Assembly (NCBI GenBank): GCA_041569895.1
Contig: JBFFXF010000136.1
Span: 1-18,964 of the forward strand
Reading direction: 5' to 3'
Origin: JBFFXF01 sp041569895
GTDB lineage: Bacteria > Planctomycetota > UBA8108 > JACQVS01
Length of the DNA stretch: 18,964 nt
Shown here one piece after another: positions 6,269 through 13,966 of the stretch. Each line of letters begins with the position of its first letter. Position 1 is the first letter of the stretch. Under the pieces are notes generated by a model that saw nothing but the letters and a program-made list of their open reading frames with translations, was not told the origin of the DNA and did not search any database. The position numbers and the translations under genes are program-made.

Positions 6269-7497
6269 CGAAACAGATACAGAACGCCAGACGGCCGATG
6301 CGCATCGGCATGGTGACCGACACGTTCCTGCCGCTCATCGGCGGGGCCGAGCTGCACGTCCTCGAGCTGGCGCGGGCGCTGCGCGAGCTCGGCGACGACG
6401 TCGAGATCGCCACGGCGTGGAGCGGCCCCGACGAGGTCGACGGTTTCCCCGTGCTGCGGCTGCCGGAGCTCGCCCGGGGCAGCGCCCGGCGCGCGCTGGT
6501 CGCCTTCTCCGCGTGGCGACGCCTGGCGGCGCTCGTCGATCGTGTCGACGTCGTTCACTGTCACTACACCTACCTGATGGCGTTCATGGCGACGGCGCTG
6601 GCGCGAGTGCTCGGCAAGCCGCGGGTGGTGACGCTGCACGGGCTCGGCACGCTCGACTCATCGGTGCGGCGCTCGCCGGTGCTGCGACTCTACCGCTCGG
6701 CGTCCTTCCGTCGCGCCGACGTGGCGATCGCGACCAGCCACGAGATGCGCGCCGTCGCGGAGCGCTTCGTCGACGGGTCGCGCGTCCCCGTGATCCCGAA
6801 CGGCGTCAACACCGACTACTTCGATCCGGAGCGCCTCGACGCAGGGTCTCTGGACGCAGGGTCTCTGGGTGCAGGGCTCCCCGGGGCCGCGTCCGGAAAC
6901 GGCGACGGCCCGGTGATCCTCGCGATGCGACGGCTGGCGCCGAAGAACGGCGTCCAGTACCTCGTCGAGGCGGCGCCGATCGTCCTCCGGAGCCTCCCCG
7001 GCGCCCAGTTCTGGATCTCCGGCCGCGACAAGCTCGAGGCGCACCTCCGCCGCCGCGTGCAGCAGCTCGGCATCGACGCGAACGTCCGCTTCCTCGGCGA
7101 GGTGCCGGTGGAACGGACGCGGTCGTACTTCGCCCGCGCGGACATCGTCGTCTTTCCCTCGAGCGCGGAGTCGACCAGCCTGGCGTGTCTCGAGGCGATG
7201 TCGATGCGTCGCGCGGTGGTCGCCAGCGCGCTCTCGGCGTACCGCGAGATGCTCGGCGACGGCGAGCGAGGCGTGCTCGTCGATCTCTTCGGGCGCGACT
7301 GGTCGGACTATGACGCGCCGGCCACCCTGCCGCACGACCGCATCGCGGCGCTCGGGAACGCCATCGTCGAGCTCGGCCTCGACCCGGACCGGCGTCGCAG
7401 CCTCGGCGATCGCGCGCGGGAGTTCGTGCGGAGTCACTTCGACTGGCGCATCGTCGCGCAGAGGACGCGCGGTCTCTACGAGGGCCTCCTCGCGTGA
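6265..7497 (+). CDS. Glycosyltransferase family 4
   Basis: This 410-residue GT-B enzyme likely adds one sugar to the growing lipid-linked repeat unit. The N-terminal domain begins MRIGMVTDTFLPLIGGAE (12-29), which has the Gly-Gly loop, and HCHYTY (98-103) and TLHGLGT (123-129) follow. The hinge region has VIPNGVNTDYFDP (176-188). The C-terminal domain has RRLAPKNG (222-229), the FLGEVP block (276-281) and the EX7E motif (E302, E310). Between the domains (192-206) lies a repeat-encoded insert LDAGS-LDAGS-LGAGL. The start is GTG 6265, overlapping the previous TGA, or ATG 6298 closer to the usual GT4 start. Its TGA overlaps the flippase GTG. Donor and acceptor sugars are unknown. Confidence 0.9.
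   Translation: MTKQIQNARRPMRIGMVTDTFLPLIGGAELHVLELARALRELGDDVEIATAWSGPDEVDGFPVLRLPELARGSARRALVAFSAWRRLAALVDRVDVVHCHYTYLMAFMATALARVLGKPRVVTLHGLGTLDSSVRRSPVLRLYRSASFRRADVAIATSHEMRAVAERFVDGSRVPVIPNGVNTDYFDPERLDAGSLDAGSLGAGLPGAASGNGDGPVILAMRRLAPKNGVQYLVEAAPIVLRSLPGAQFWISGRDKLEAHLRRRVQQLGIDANVRFLGEVPVERTRSYFARADIVVFPSSAESTSLACLEAMSMRRAVVASALSAYREMLGDGERGVLVDLFGRDWSDYDAPATLPHDRIAALGNAIVELGLDPDRRRSLGDRAREFVRSHFDWRIVAQRTRGLYEGLLA
6838..6882. repeat. In-frame 15-base tandem repeat inside a glycosyltransferase gene
   Basis: GACGCAGGGTCTCTG occurs twice exactly (6838-6852, 6853-6867) and a third, degenerate copy follows (6868-6882). Each copy adds five residues (DAGSL-like) to the linker between the two Rossmann domains, so the reading frame is kept. 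This looks like replication slippage at a tolerant site. Confidence 0.9.
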
Positions 7498-8777
7498 ACG
7501 GACGACTCGGCAGACTGCTCGGGGGCGGCGCGTACCTCTACGCGGGCGGGCTCGGCACGTCCGCGCTGGCGCTGGTCCAGGGCATCATCGTCGCGCGGGC
7601 GCTCGGGCCCGCGAATTACGGCATCTGGGGAGTCGCCCTCGCGACCTGCGCGTTGACGCAGGCGCTGCTCGGCTTCCGTACGACGGAGCCGCTGACGCGC
7701 TACCTCGTCGAGCTCAGGGACGACGGGCGACCGGCGACGCTCGTGAAGCTCCTCCACACGGCCTTCCTCACCGACCTCGCGACGCGGACGGTGGCGATTC
7801 TGGTCGTGGTCGCGGTCAGCCCGCTCGTCGCCGCGACCGTCGCCGGCGGAGCCGATGCGCTGCCGGTCTACTTCATCGTCGCGGCGACGACCGTCCTGTC
7901 GTCGGCCGATGCGGTCTGGTACTGCGTCGTTCGCGACCGCAGGGAGTTCCGGCTCCTCGCCGGCCTGCCGCTCGCGTTCACCGCGTTTCAGGTGCTCGCG
8001 GTCGCCGCGTGCTGGCTCGGTGGATGGTTCGACCTCGTCACCCTGGCGATCGTCTACACCGCCGTCGCCGCGGTGCGTTTCGTCGCCAAGCTGGCGCACG
8101 TCGTCCGCCTGGCGCGGTCCGCGTACGCCATCGAGCTCGTCGCGCGACCCTCGGTCGGCGGGTTCCGTGGCGAGCTGGCGGGATTCTGGCGTTTCATGGG
8201 GATGACGTACGTCTCGAGCGTCATCTCCGCGCTCGTCAAGAACGGCGACATGCTGATCCTCGGGTACTTCAGGCCCGAGAACGAGGTCGGCTGGTATCGG
8301 CTCGCCCGCAACATGGCGAGCCTCATCCACAACGCCGCGAGCTCGCTGGCCGAGGTCGCCTATCAGGACCTCAGCGAGCTCGTCGCGGCCCGTCGGTTCG
8401 CCCGCCTCCGGCGCGAGCTTCTGCGAGTGACGCGCGTGTGGGTGCCGCTCGTCCTCGCGGGGATGTGCGTCGCCTTTCTCGTGGCCGGTCCCGTGATCCG
8501 GTTCGTGTACGGCGATGACTACGCGGCGTCGACGCGATCGTTCCACATCTTCATCCTCGGCGTCGGCGTCGCGATGATGCTCTTCTGGACCCGTCCGCTG
8601 GGTCTGGCGATGGAGAAGCTCCGCGCGCACCTCGCCGTCGTCGTCGTCTCGAGCGTCTTCTTCGTCCTCGCGGGCATCCTCCTGGTGCCGGCCTTCGGCC
8701 AGTACGGCATGGCGGCGTCGATGTCGGGGACGTGGGCGGTCGGTCACCTCGGCATGCTCTGGGTGGTGTGGCGATGA
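7494..8777 (+). CDS. Wzx-type oligosaccharide flippase (MOP superfamily)
   Basis: This 427-residue polytopic inner-membrane protein should translocate the lipid-linked oligosaccharide from the cytoplasmic to the periplasmic face. The sequence is strongly hydrophobic with about 12 predicted helices. It carries family hallmarks: VARALGPANYGIWG (33-46), DMLILGYF followed by ENEVGWYRLA (252-271) and VYGDDYA (338-344). The length is in the normal Wzx range, near the short end. The start is GTG 7494, with GAGGG nine bases upstream, in a GTGA overlap with the previous stop. Its own TGA overlaps the next ATG (ATGA). Its place among glycosyltransferases supports a Wzx/Wzy-type pathway. Confidence 0.9.
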   Translation: MNGRLGRLLGGGAYLYAGGLGTSALALVQGIIVARALGPANYGIWGVALATCALTQALLGFRTTEPLTRYLVELRDDGRPATLVKLLHTAFLTDLATRTVAILVVVAVSPLVAATVAGGADALPVYFIVAATTVLSSADAVWYCVVRDRREFRLLAGLPLAFTAFQVLAVAACWLGGWFDLVTLAIVYTAVAAVRFVAKLAHVVRLARSAYAIELVARPSVGGFRGELAGFWRFMGMTYVSSVISALVKNGDMLILGYFRPENEVGWYRLARNMASLIHNAASSLAEVAYQDLSELVAARRFARLRRELLRVTRVWVPLVLAGMCVAFLVAGPVIRFVYGDDYAASTRSFHIFILGVGVAMMLFWTRPLGLAMEKLRAHLAVVVVSSVFFVLAGILLVPAFGQYGMAASMSGTWAVGHLGMLWVVWR

Positions 8778-9607
8778 GCGAGACGCACGAGGCGAACCGC
8801 GCGACCAAGGAGTTCTACGCCGCGCACCACGACCGCATCTTCGACAAGCGCTTCAACTCGCCCTTTCCCATCCGCCGTCGCGTGCACCGCGAGATGTACG
8901 AGAGCGTGTCGGCGAAGATCGAGCCGGGGATGACCGTGCTCGACGCCGGCTGCGGCGAGGGCGTGCTGTCGATCCTGATGGCGCGCCGCGGCGCGCTGGT
9001 CACCGGGATCGACTACTCCACCCCGAACATCGAGGCGGCCGTCGAGCGGGCGCGCGAGGCGGGACTTTCCGACGCCGACGTCCGCTTCGAGGTGGGGGAT
9101 GTTGAGGCGCTCCCCTTCGCCGACGACTCGTTCGAGTGCGTCGTCAGCAATCACGTCCTCGAGCACCTGCCGGACTTCGAGCGCGGCGTCCGCGAGATCC
9201 GCCGCGTCACCAGGTCGCTCGCGGTGATCGCCGTGCCGACGTGCCTCAATCCGTGCTCGTGGGCGCTGCTCGGCGGCGACGTCTACTGGAAGCTCTCGAA
9301 GCGCAGCCCGGTGGCGCTCGCGCGCGGCATCGCGCGGGTCGCGCTCGCGCTGGTGACCGGTCGTGACGGCGTGAACGAGGGATACGCCGGTGTGCGGGAG
9401 ACGGTCCACGTCTTCCGTTTCCCGTGGGTGGTGCGGCGCATCCTCGAGAGGAACGGTTTCGAGGTGCTCGGGTACGAGGCGCAGTCTCTCTCACTGCCGT
9501 GGGTGACGGCCGGCGTCCGATTGCGGCGATCGCTGCCGGGGCTGCGGAACCTCGGCTTCGGCACCGTGTACCTCGTTCGCAAGACGCGGAAGGAGAGCGA
9601 CCGGTGA
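8774..9607 (+). CDS. Class I SAM-dependent methyltransferase
   Basis: This 277-residue methyltransferase of the Methyltransf_11 type shows motif I LDAGCGEGVLSI (56-67), GIDYSTPNIEAA (78-89), the EVGDVEALPFADDSFE acidic strand (106-121) and VVSNHVLEHLPDFERG (123-138). The C-terminal third (about 190-250) has hydrophobic and basic stretches that could lie on the membrane near a lipid-linked acceptor. The start is ATG 8774 in an ATGA overlap with the flippase stop; an upstream in-frame ATG (8732) would overlap the flippase more deeply. It is distinct from the methyltransferase at 5342, so at least two methylation steps are possible. The target is unknown. Confidence 0.87.
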   Translation: MSETHEANRATKEFYAAHHDRIFDKRFNSPFPIRRRVHREMYESVSAKIEPGMTVLDAGCGEGVLSILMARRGALVTGIDYSTPNIEAAVERAREAGLSDADVRFEVGDVEALPFADDSFECVVSNHVLEHLPDFERGVREIRRVTRSLAVIAVPTCLNPCSWALLGGDVYWKLSKRSPVALARGIARVALALVTGRDGVNEGYAGVRETVHVFRFPWVVRRILERNGFEVLGYEAQSLSLPWVTAGVRLRRSLPGLRNLGFGTVYLVRKTRKESDR

Positions 9608-10776
9608 GCGGGCTCCGCATCACCATCACGACGGGGATTTTTCCGCCCGACATCGGCGGTCCGGCGAGCTCCGTGCCGGTGATGGCGCGCTGGCTCGCCG
9701 GGCGCGGCCACGCGGTCCGGGTCGTGTGCCTCAGCGATCGCGTCGACCACGACGATGGCGACTACCCCTTCGAGGTCGTGCGCATCCGGCGTGGCTCCCC
9801 GAAGCCGTGGCGCGCGCTGCGGACGCTCTCCATCCTGCGCCGCGAGGCTCGCCGGTCCGATGTCCTCTTCGTCAACGGGCTCGGCTTCGAGTCGGGCCTG
9901 GCGGCCTCGCTCGCCGGCGTGCCGGCCGTACACAAGGTCGTCGGCGACACCGCCTGGGAGCGCGCGCGCAATCGCGGTCTCTTCGACGGCACCATCGACG
10001 ACTACCAGATCGCCCGCAAGGGGCCGGTGCTGCGCGCCCTCGACTGGATCCGCACGACGCCCCTGACGCGATCGCGCGAGGTGATCGTCCCGAGTCGCTA
10101 CCTCGCGGCGCTCGTCGCCCGCTGGGGGATCCCCGAGTCGCGCATCCGCGTCATTCCGAACGCGTTTCACGACGCGCCGCCGGTTGCGTCCCGGGCAGCG
10201 ATCCACGAATCGCTCTCGCCCTTCGACGGGCCGACGGTGGTGACCGTCTGCCGCCTCGTCGCGTGGAAGGGGATCGACATGCTGATCGACACGCTCGAGG
10301 AGCTCCGGGAGGCGCGTCTCGTCGTCGTCGGCGACGGTCCGCTGCGCGCGACGCTCGAGGACCACGCGAGGCGTCGTGGCGTCACCGATCGGGTGGTCTT
10401 CACGGGCGACGTGCCGCGGCGCGCCGTCATGCGCTGCCTCGCGAGCGCCGATCTCTTCGTGCTCAACTCGACCTACGAGGGTCTGCCGCACGTCGTCCTC
10501 GAGGCGATGCGCGCGGGCGTGCCCGTCGTCGCGACCGATGCCGGCGGCACGTCGGAGCTCGTCCGTGACGGCGAGAACGGCCTGCTCGTTCCCGCCGGCG
10601 ACGCGGGCGCGCTTCGCCGCGCGATGCGGCGTCTCCTCGAGAACCGCGATCTTGCACAGCGCCTGGTTGCCCGCGCCTCGCGCGAGATCGACGAGCGCTT
10701 CACGCTCGACGCGATGGCGACACGCACCGAGCGCGCGTTGCTCTCGGCGCGGGAGGAGGCGGTGTCATGTCCCTGA
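9604..10776 (+). CDS. Glycosyltransferase family 4
   Basis: This 390-residue GT-B enzyme shows a GIFPPDIGGPAS loop (11-22), VPSRYL (162-167), IRVIPNAFHD (181-190), TVCRLVAWKGIDMLI (214-228), VVGDGPLR (241-248) and the EX7E motif (E292, E300) in YEGLPHVVLEAM, then DAGGTSELV further on. All sit at normal GT4 spacing. The start is GTG 9604, with AGGAGA seven bases upstream and a GTGA overlap with the preceding stop; the open frame extends 60 codons upstream but only as antisense-like arginine-rich sequence. The 3' end overlaps the next gene by 10 bases. The sugar specificity cannot be inferred. Confidence 0.9.
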   Translation: MSGLRITITTGIFPPDIGGPASSVPVMARWLAGRGHAVRVVCLSDRVDHDDGDYPFEVVRIRRGSPKPWRALRTLSILRREARRSDVLFVNGLGFESGLAASLAGVPAVHKVVGDTAWERARNRGLFDGTIDDYQIARKGPVLRALDWIRTTPLTRSREVIVPSRYLAALVARWGIPESRIRVIPNAFHDAPPVASRAAIHESLSPFDGPTVVTVCRLVAWKGIDMLIDTLEELREARLVVVGDGPLRATLEDHARRRGVTDRVVFTGDVPRRAVMRCLASADLFVLNSTYEGLPHVVLEAMRAGVPVVATDAGGTSELVRDGENGLLVPAGDAGALRRAMRRLLENRDLAQRLVARASREIDERFTLDAMATRTERALLSAREEAVSCP

Positions 10777-11939
10777 ACGTGCTGATGATCGGCAGGGACC
10801 CGGACCTCTTCGACGGCGCGGCGGGCGCCGGCGGCGATGCCCGTCGAAGGCACCAGGTGTACGCCGCCGCGCTGCGGCGCCGTTACGGGCCCGAGAGCTC
10901 CCTGCGGATCATCTCGTACGCGCCGCGCTCGAGCGGCTGCGGCGTCGAGGTGCTCCCCGACAACCTCACCCTCTACCCGACGCGGTCGCTCCACCGCGGA
11001 CTCTTCGTCAGCGACGTCGTGCGGCTCCTCCCCGCCGTGCTGCGAGGCTGGCGTCCGGACGTCGTCACGCCGCAGACGCCGTGGGAGGAGGGCTCGATCT
11101 GCTACCTGCTCGGTCGCGCGCTGCGAGCGCGCTTCGTGCCGCAGCTCCACTTCGATCTCTTCTCCGCCGAGTGGCTGCGCGAGAGCCGGCTCAACCGGTG
11201 GCGGAGGTGGTGGGCGCGACGGCTCATCTCGCGGGCGGACGGCGTGCGGGTGGTCTCGCGCTCGCTCGGTGACCGCGTCGAGTCGGAGCTCGGCGTCGCG
11301 CGCGAGCGCATCTTCGTGGCGCCGGTCGGCGTGGAGTTCGAGCCTTCGGGCGTCGATCGGGAGCGGCCACGCCCGCCGACGGCGCTCTTCGTCGGCCGCT
11401 TCTACCCGCCGAAGAACCTCGACCTCTGGATCGACGTCGCGTCGCGCGTCGCGCAGGGGGTGCCGCTGTCGCGTTTCGTCCTCGCGGGCGACGGGCCGCT
11501 GCGGAGCCGCGTCGAGGCCGCGATCGCGCGCGCCGGGCTCGGCGCACGGTGCGAGCTGCTCTCGGCGGTCGATCGCGAGCGTCTCCCCGAGGTGTACGCG
11601 CGGGCGGACGTCCTCCTGCTGACGTCGAGCCACGAGAGCTTCGGCAGAGTCATCGTCGAGGCGTTTCTCTCCGGCGTTCCGGTGGTCTCGACCGATTGCA
11701 CGGGGCCTCGCGAGCTCATTCGCGACGGCGTCGACGGCTTCCTGCATGCTCGCGATGACGCCGAGGGCCTCGCGGTCTCGGTGGCGCGACTGCTCGAGGA
11801 GCCCGGCCTGGCGCGGGTGATGGGCGAGCGCGGGCGGGAGCGCATCGGACGCGAGCACTCGCTCGACGCGCAGGCCGAGCGCCTGGTCGAGTGCTGGGGC
11901 GCGCACGCGAGCGGTGAGCGAGAGCGGAGGGGAGCCTGA
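10767..11939 (+). CDS. Glycosyltransferase family 4
   Basis: This 390-residue GT-B enzyme has a Gly-rich N-terminal loop (FDGAAGAGGDARRRHQVYA, 15-33), VVSRSLGDRV (162-171), a VAPVGVEF hinge (184-191), the VGRFYPPKNLDLWI stretch (209-222), LAGDGPLRSRV (239-249) and EX7E (E290, E298) in HESFGRVIVEAF. The N-terminal loop is longer than usual and holds RRR. The start is ATG 10767, with a strong GGGAGGAGG (10751-10759) upstream, and overlaps the preceding gene by 10 bases. Its TGA stands one base before the AsnB-like start. Confidence 0.9.
   Translation: MSLNVLMIGRDPDLFDGAAGAGGDARRRHQVYAAALRRRYGPESSLRIISYAPRSSGCGVEVLPDNLTLYPTRSLHRGLFVSDVVRLLPAVLRGWRPDVVTPQTPWEEGSICYLLGRALRARFVPQLHFDLFSAEWLRESRLNRWRRWWARRLISRADGVRVVSRSLGDRVESELGVARERIFVAPVGVEFEPSGVDRERPRPPTALFVGRFYPPKNLDLWIDVASRVAQGVPLSRFVLAGDGPLRSRVEAAIARAGLGARCELLSAVDRERLPEVYARADVLLLTSSHESFGRVIVEAFLSGVPVVSTDCTGPRELIRDGVDGFLHARDDAEGLAVSVARLLEEPGLARVMGERGRERIGREHSLDAQAERLVECWGAHASGERERRGA
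11926..11934 (+). promoter_or_regulatory. Shine-Dalgarno GGAGGGGAG of the AsnB-like gene
   Basis: GGAGGGGAG ends six bases before ATG 11941. It fixes the start at Met-Cys, where the catalytic cysteine must be residue 2, and excludes the in-frame start at 11914. Confidence 0.8.
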
Positions 11940-11940
11940 G

Positions 11941-13950
11941 ATGTGCGGCATCTGCGGCTTCATCGACGTCGATCGCCGCCGGCCTCCGGGCGACCTCGAG
12001 TCCACCGTCGAGCGCATGGCGGCGACGCTCGCGCATCGCGGCCCCGACGACCGCGGCGCCTGGGTCGACGCGGAAGCGGGCGTCGCGCTCGGGCACCGGC
12101 GGCTCGCCATCATCGATCCCGGACCGGGCGGCCGGCAGCCGATGACCTCGTCGTGCGGGCGCTGGGTCATCGTCTTCAACGGAGAGATCTACAACTACCG
12201 CGACATCGCCCGCGAGCTCGGCGGTCCGGATCGCGGCGCCGGCGGTCGATCCGACACCGGGGTGATGCTCGAGGCGATCAGCCGGTGGGGCCCGACGCGC
12301 GCGATCGAGCGCTTCAACGGCATGTTCGCGTTCGCGCTCTGGGATCGGTCGCGCCGCCGCCTGCTCCTCGCGCGGGACCGCATCGGCGAGAAGCCGCTCT
12401 ACTACGCGCGCCTCGGCGCGACGTGGATCTTCGGCTCGGAGCTCGTCGCGCTGCGCGCGCACCCCGAGTTCGACGCCGAGATCGATCGCGAGGCGCTGGC
12501 GCTCTTCACGAGGCTGGGCTGCGTGCCGGCGCCGCGGACCATCTGGCGCGGCGTCCGCAAGGCCCCGCCCGCCTCGATCGTCGCCATCGATCCGTCGCGA
12601 CCGGAGCCGTCGATCGAGCCATACTGGCGCCTCGAGGAGGTCGTCGCGCGCGGCGCGAGCTCGCCGCTGGGCTCGGCGCGGGAGGCGGTCGAGGCGCTCG
12701 AGACGCAGCTGCGGCGATCGCTCGCCGACCGGCTCCACGCCGACGTGCCGGTGGGGGCGTTTCTCTCGGGTGGCATCGATTCGTCGCTGATCGTCGCGCT
12801 GGCGCAGCGGGTGAGCTCGACGCCGGTGCGGACGTTCACGATCGGTTTCCGCGAACGCGCGTTCGACGAGGCCGCGTCCGCGCGAGAGGTCGCCGCGCAC
12901 CTCGGCACCGATCACCGCGAGCTCATACTCGAGCCGCGCGACGCGCTCGAGGTGATTCCGCGCCTCCCCGAGATCCACGACGAGCCGTTCGCCGACTCGT
13001 CCCAGATCCCGGCCTCGTTGCTCTCGAGAATGACACGACGGCACGTCACCGTGGCCATCTCGGGCGACGGCGGCGACGAGCTCTTCGGCGGCTACAACCG
13101 CTACGCCTGGGCGGACGTCATCTGGCGTCGGGTCGGACGCCTGCCCCGATCGGTGCGTCGCGTCGCGTCGAGGGCGCTGCTGGCCGCGCCGGCGTCGACG
13201 TGGGACGGCGTCGTCCGGCGCGCCGCACGCGCTGTCGGAATGCGAGGACCGCGCTTCGCCGGCGAGAAGGTCCACAAGCTCGGCCGGGCGATCACGGCGG
13301 ACGGCTTCGATTCGCTCTATCGGGGATTGATCTCGCAGTGGGAGGTCTCGCCGGTGCTCGGCGAAGACGGCGTCGACGACACTCTCGTCGACGAGAGCAG
13401 CGAGGAGGGCATCGTTCCCGCATCGATCGAGCGCGCGATGCTCCACGACGCGCTCACCTATCTCCCGGACGACATCCTCGTCAAGGTCGATCGCGCGAGC
13501 ATGGCAGTGGGGCTCGAGGTGCGCGCCCCGCTCCTCGACCCCGACGTCATCGCGCTCGCCTGGCGGATGCCGATGCGCATGAAGGTCCGCCGCACCACCG
13601 GCAAGTGGATCCTGCGCGAGCTCCTCGGCCGCCACGTGCCGACGCCGCTCTTCGATCGTCCGAAGACGGGGTTCGTGGTGCCGCTCGCGGAGTGGCTGCG
13701 GGGCGAGCTGCGCGACTGGGCGGAATCGCTCCTCGACGAGGGCCGCCTCGCCGACGAGGGCTACCTCGACCCACGACCGGTGCGCGCGCTCTGGGAGCAG
13801 CACCTCGCCGGCCGCTTCGACTGGCACGGACGGCTGTGGGTGGTGCTGATGTTCCAGGCGTGGATGGAGCGGCAGGGGCGATCGAGGACGAGGACGAGGA
13901 CGAGGACGACTGCGGGATCGGGCCCCGGTCCGGGAACGGGAACGTTCTGA
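11941..13950 (+). CDS. Glutamine-dependent asparagine synthase-like amidotransferase
   Basis: This 669-residue AsnB-type enzyme has an N-terminal class II glutaminase domain, with Cys2 as nucleophile in MCGICGF, HRGPDDRG (32-39) and NGEIYNY (80-86), and a C-terminal ATP-pyrophosphatase domain with SGGIDSS (276-282), SGDGGDELFGGYNRY, KVDRASMAVGLEVRAPLLD and KTGFVVPL. All catalytic elements look intact. In sugar loci such enzymes (WbpS and WbtH are known cases) are thought to amidate uronic acids rather than make asparagine; with the epimerase at 153-1172 a galacturonamide product is an inference. The last 22 or so residues (648-669) are low-complexity, encoded by a tandem repeat, and not part of the fold. 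The start is ATG 11941, with strong GGAGGGGAG six bases upstream. Confidence 0.92.
   Translation: MCGICGFIDVDRRRPPGDLESTVERMAATLAHRGPDDRGAWVDAEAGVALGHRRLAIIDPGPGGRQPMTSSCGRWVIVFNGEIYNYRDIARELGGPDRGAGGRSDTGVMLEAISRWGPTRAIERFNGMFAFALWDRSRRRLLLARDRIGEKPLYYARLGATWIFGSELVALRAHPEFDAEIDREALALFTRLGCVPAPRTIWRGVRKAPPASIVAIDPSRPEPSIEPYWRLEEVVARGASSPLGSAREAVEALETQLRRSLADRLHADVPVGAFLSGGIDSSLIVALAQRVSSTPVRTFTIGFRERAFDEAASAREVAAHLGTDHRELILEPRDALEVIPRLPEIHDEPFADSSQIPASLLSRMTRRHVTVAISGDGGDELFGGYNRYAWADVIWRRVGRLPRSVRRVASRALLAAPASTWDGVVRRAARAVGMRGPRFAGEKVHKLGRAITADGFDSLYRGLISQWEVSPVLGEDGVDDTLVDESSEEGIVPASIERAMLHDALTYLPDDILVKVDRASMAVGLEVRAPLLDPDVIALAWRMPMRMKVRRTTGKWILRELLGRHVPTPLFDRPKTGFVVPLAEWLRGELRDWAESLLDEGRLADEGYLDPRPVRALWEQHLAGRFDWHGRLWVVLMFQAWMERQGRSRTRTRTRTTAGSGPGPGTGTF
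13884..13944. repeat. Hexamer repeats forming the 3' end of the AsnB-like gene
   Basis: GAGGAC occurs four times (13884-13907), and after GC-rich sequence CGGGAA occurs twice (13931-13942) followed by CG. These encode the Arg-Thr and Gly-Pro/Gly-Thr tail of the AsnB-like protein up to its stop at 13948-13950. The reverse complement of the second part (CGTTCCCG words) matches the words next to the epimerase stop at 120-152. Confidence 0.85.
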
Positions 13951-13953
13951 CAC

Positions 13954-13960
13954 GGGAGGA
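13954..13960 (+). promoter_or_regulatory. Shine-Dalgarno GGGAGGA for a TTG start
   Basis: GGGAGGA stands six bases before the TTG at 13967 and decides that rare start codon for the glycosyltransferase. It lies in the only real gap (16 bases) inside the later part of the plus-strand unit. Confidence 0.75.
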
Positions 13961-13966
13961 AATCGG

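Noticed and set aside
10473..12179. 568-codon minus-strand frame opposite GT4 and the AsnB-like gene
   Set aside because: It runs across two well-supported plus-strand genes and their junction; its composition is that of an antisense frame.
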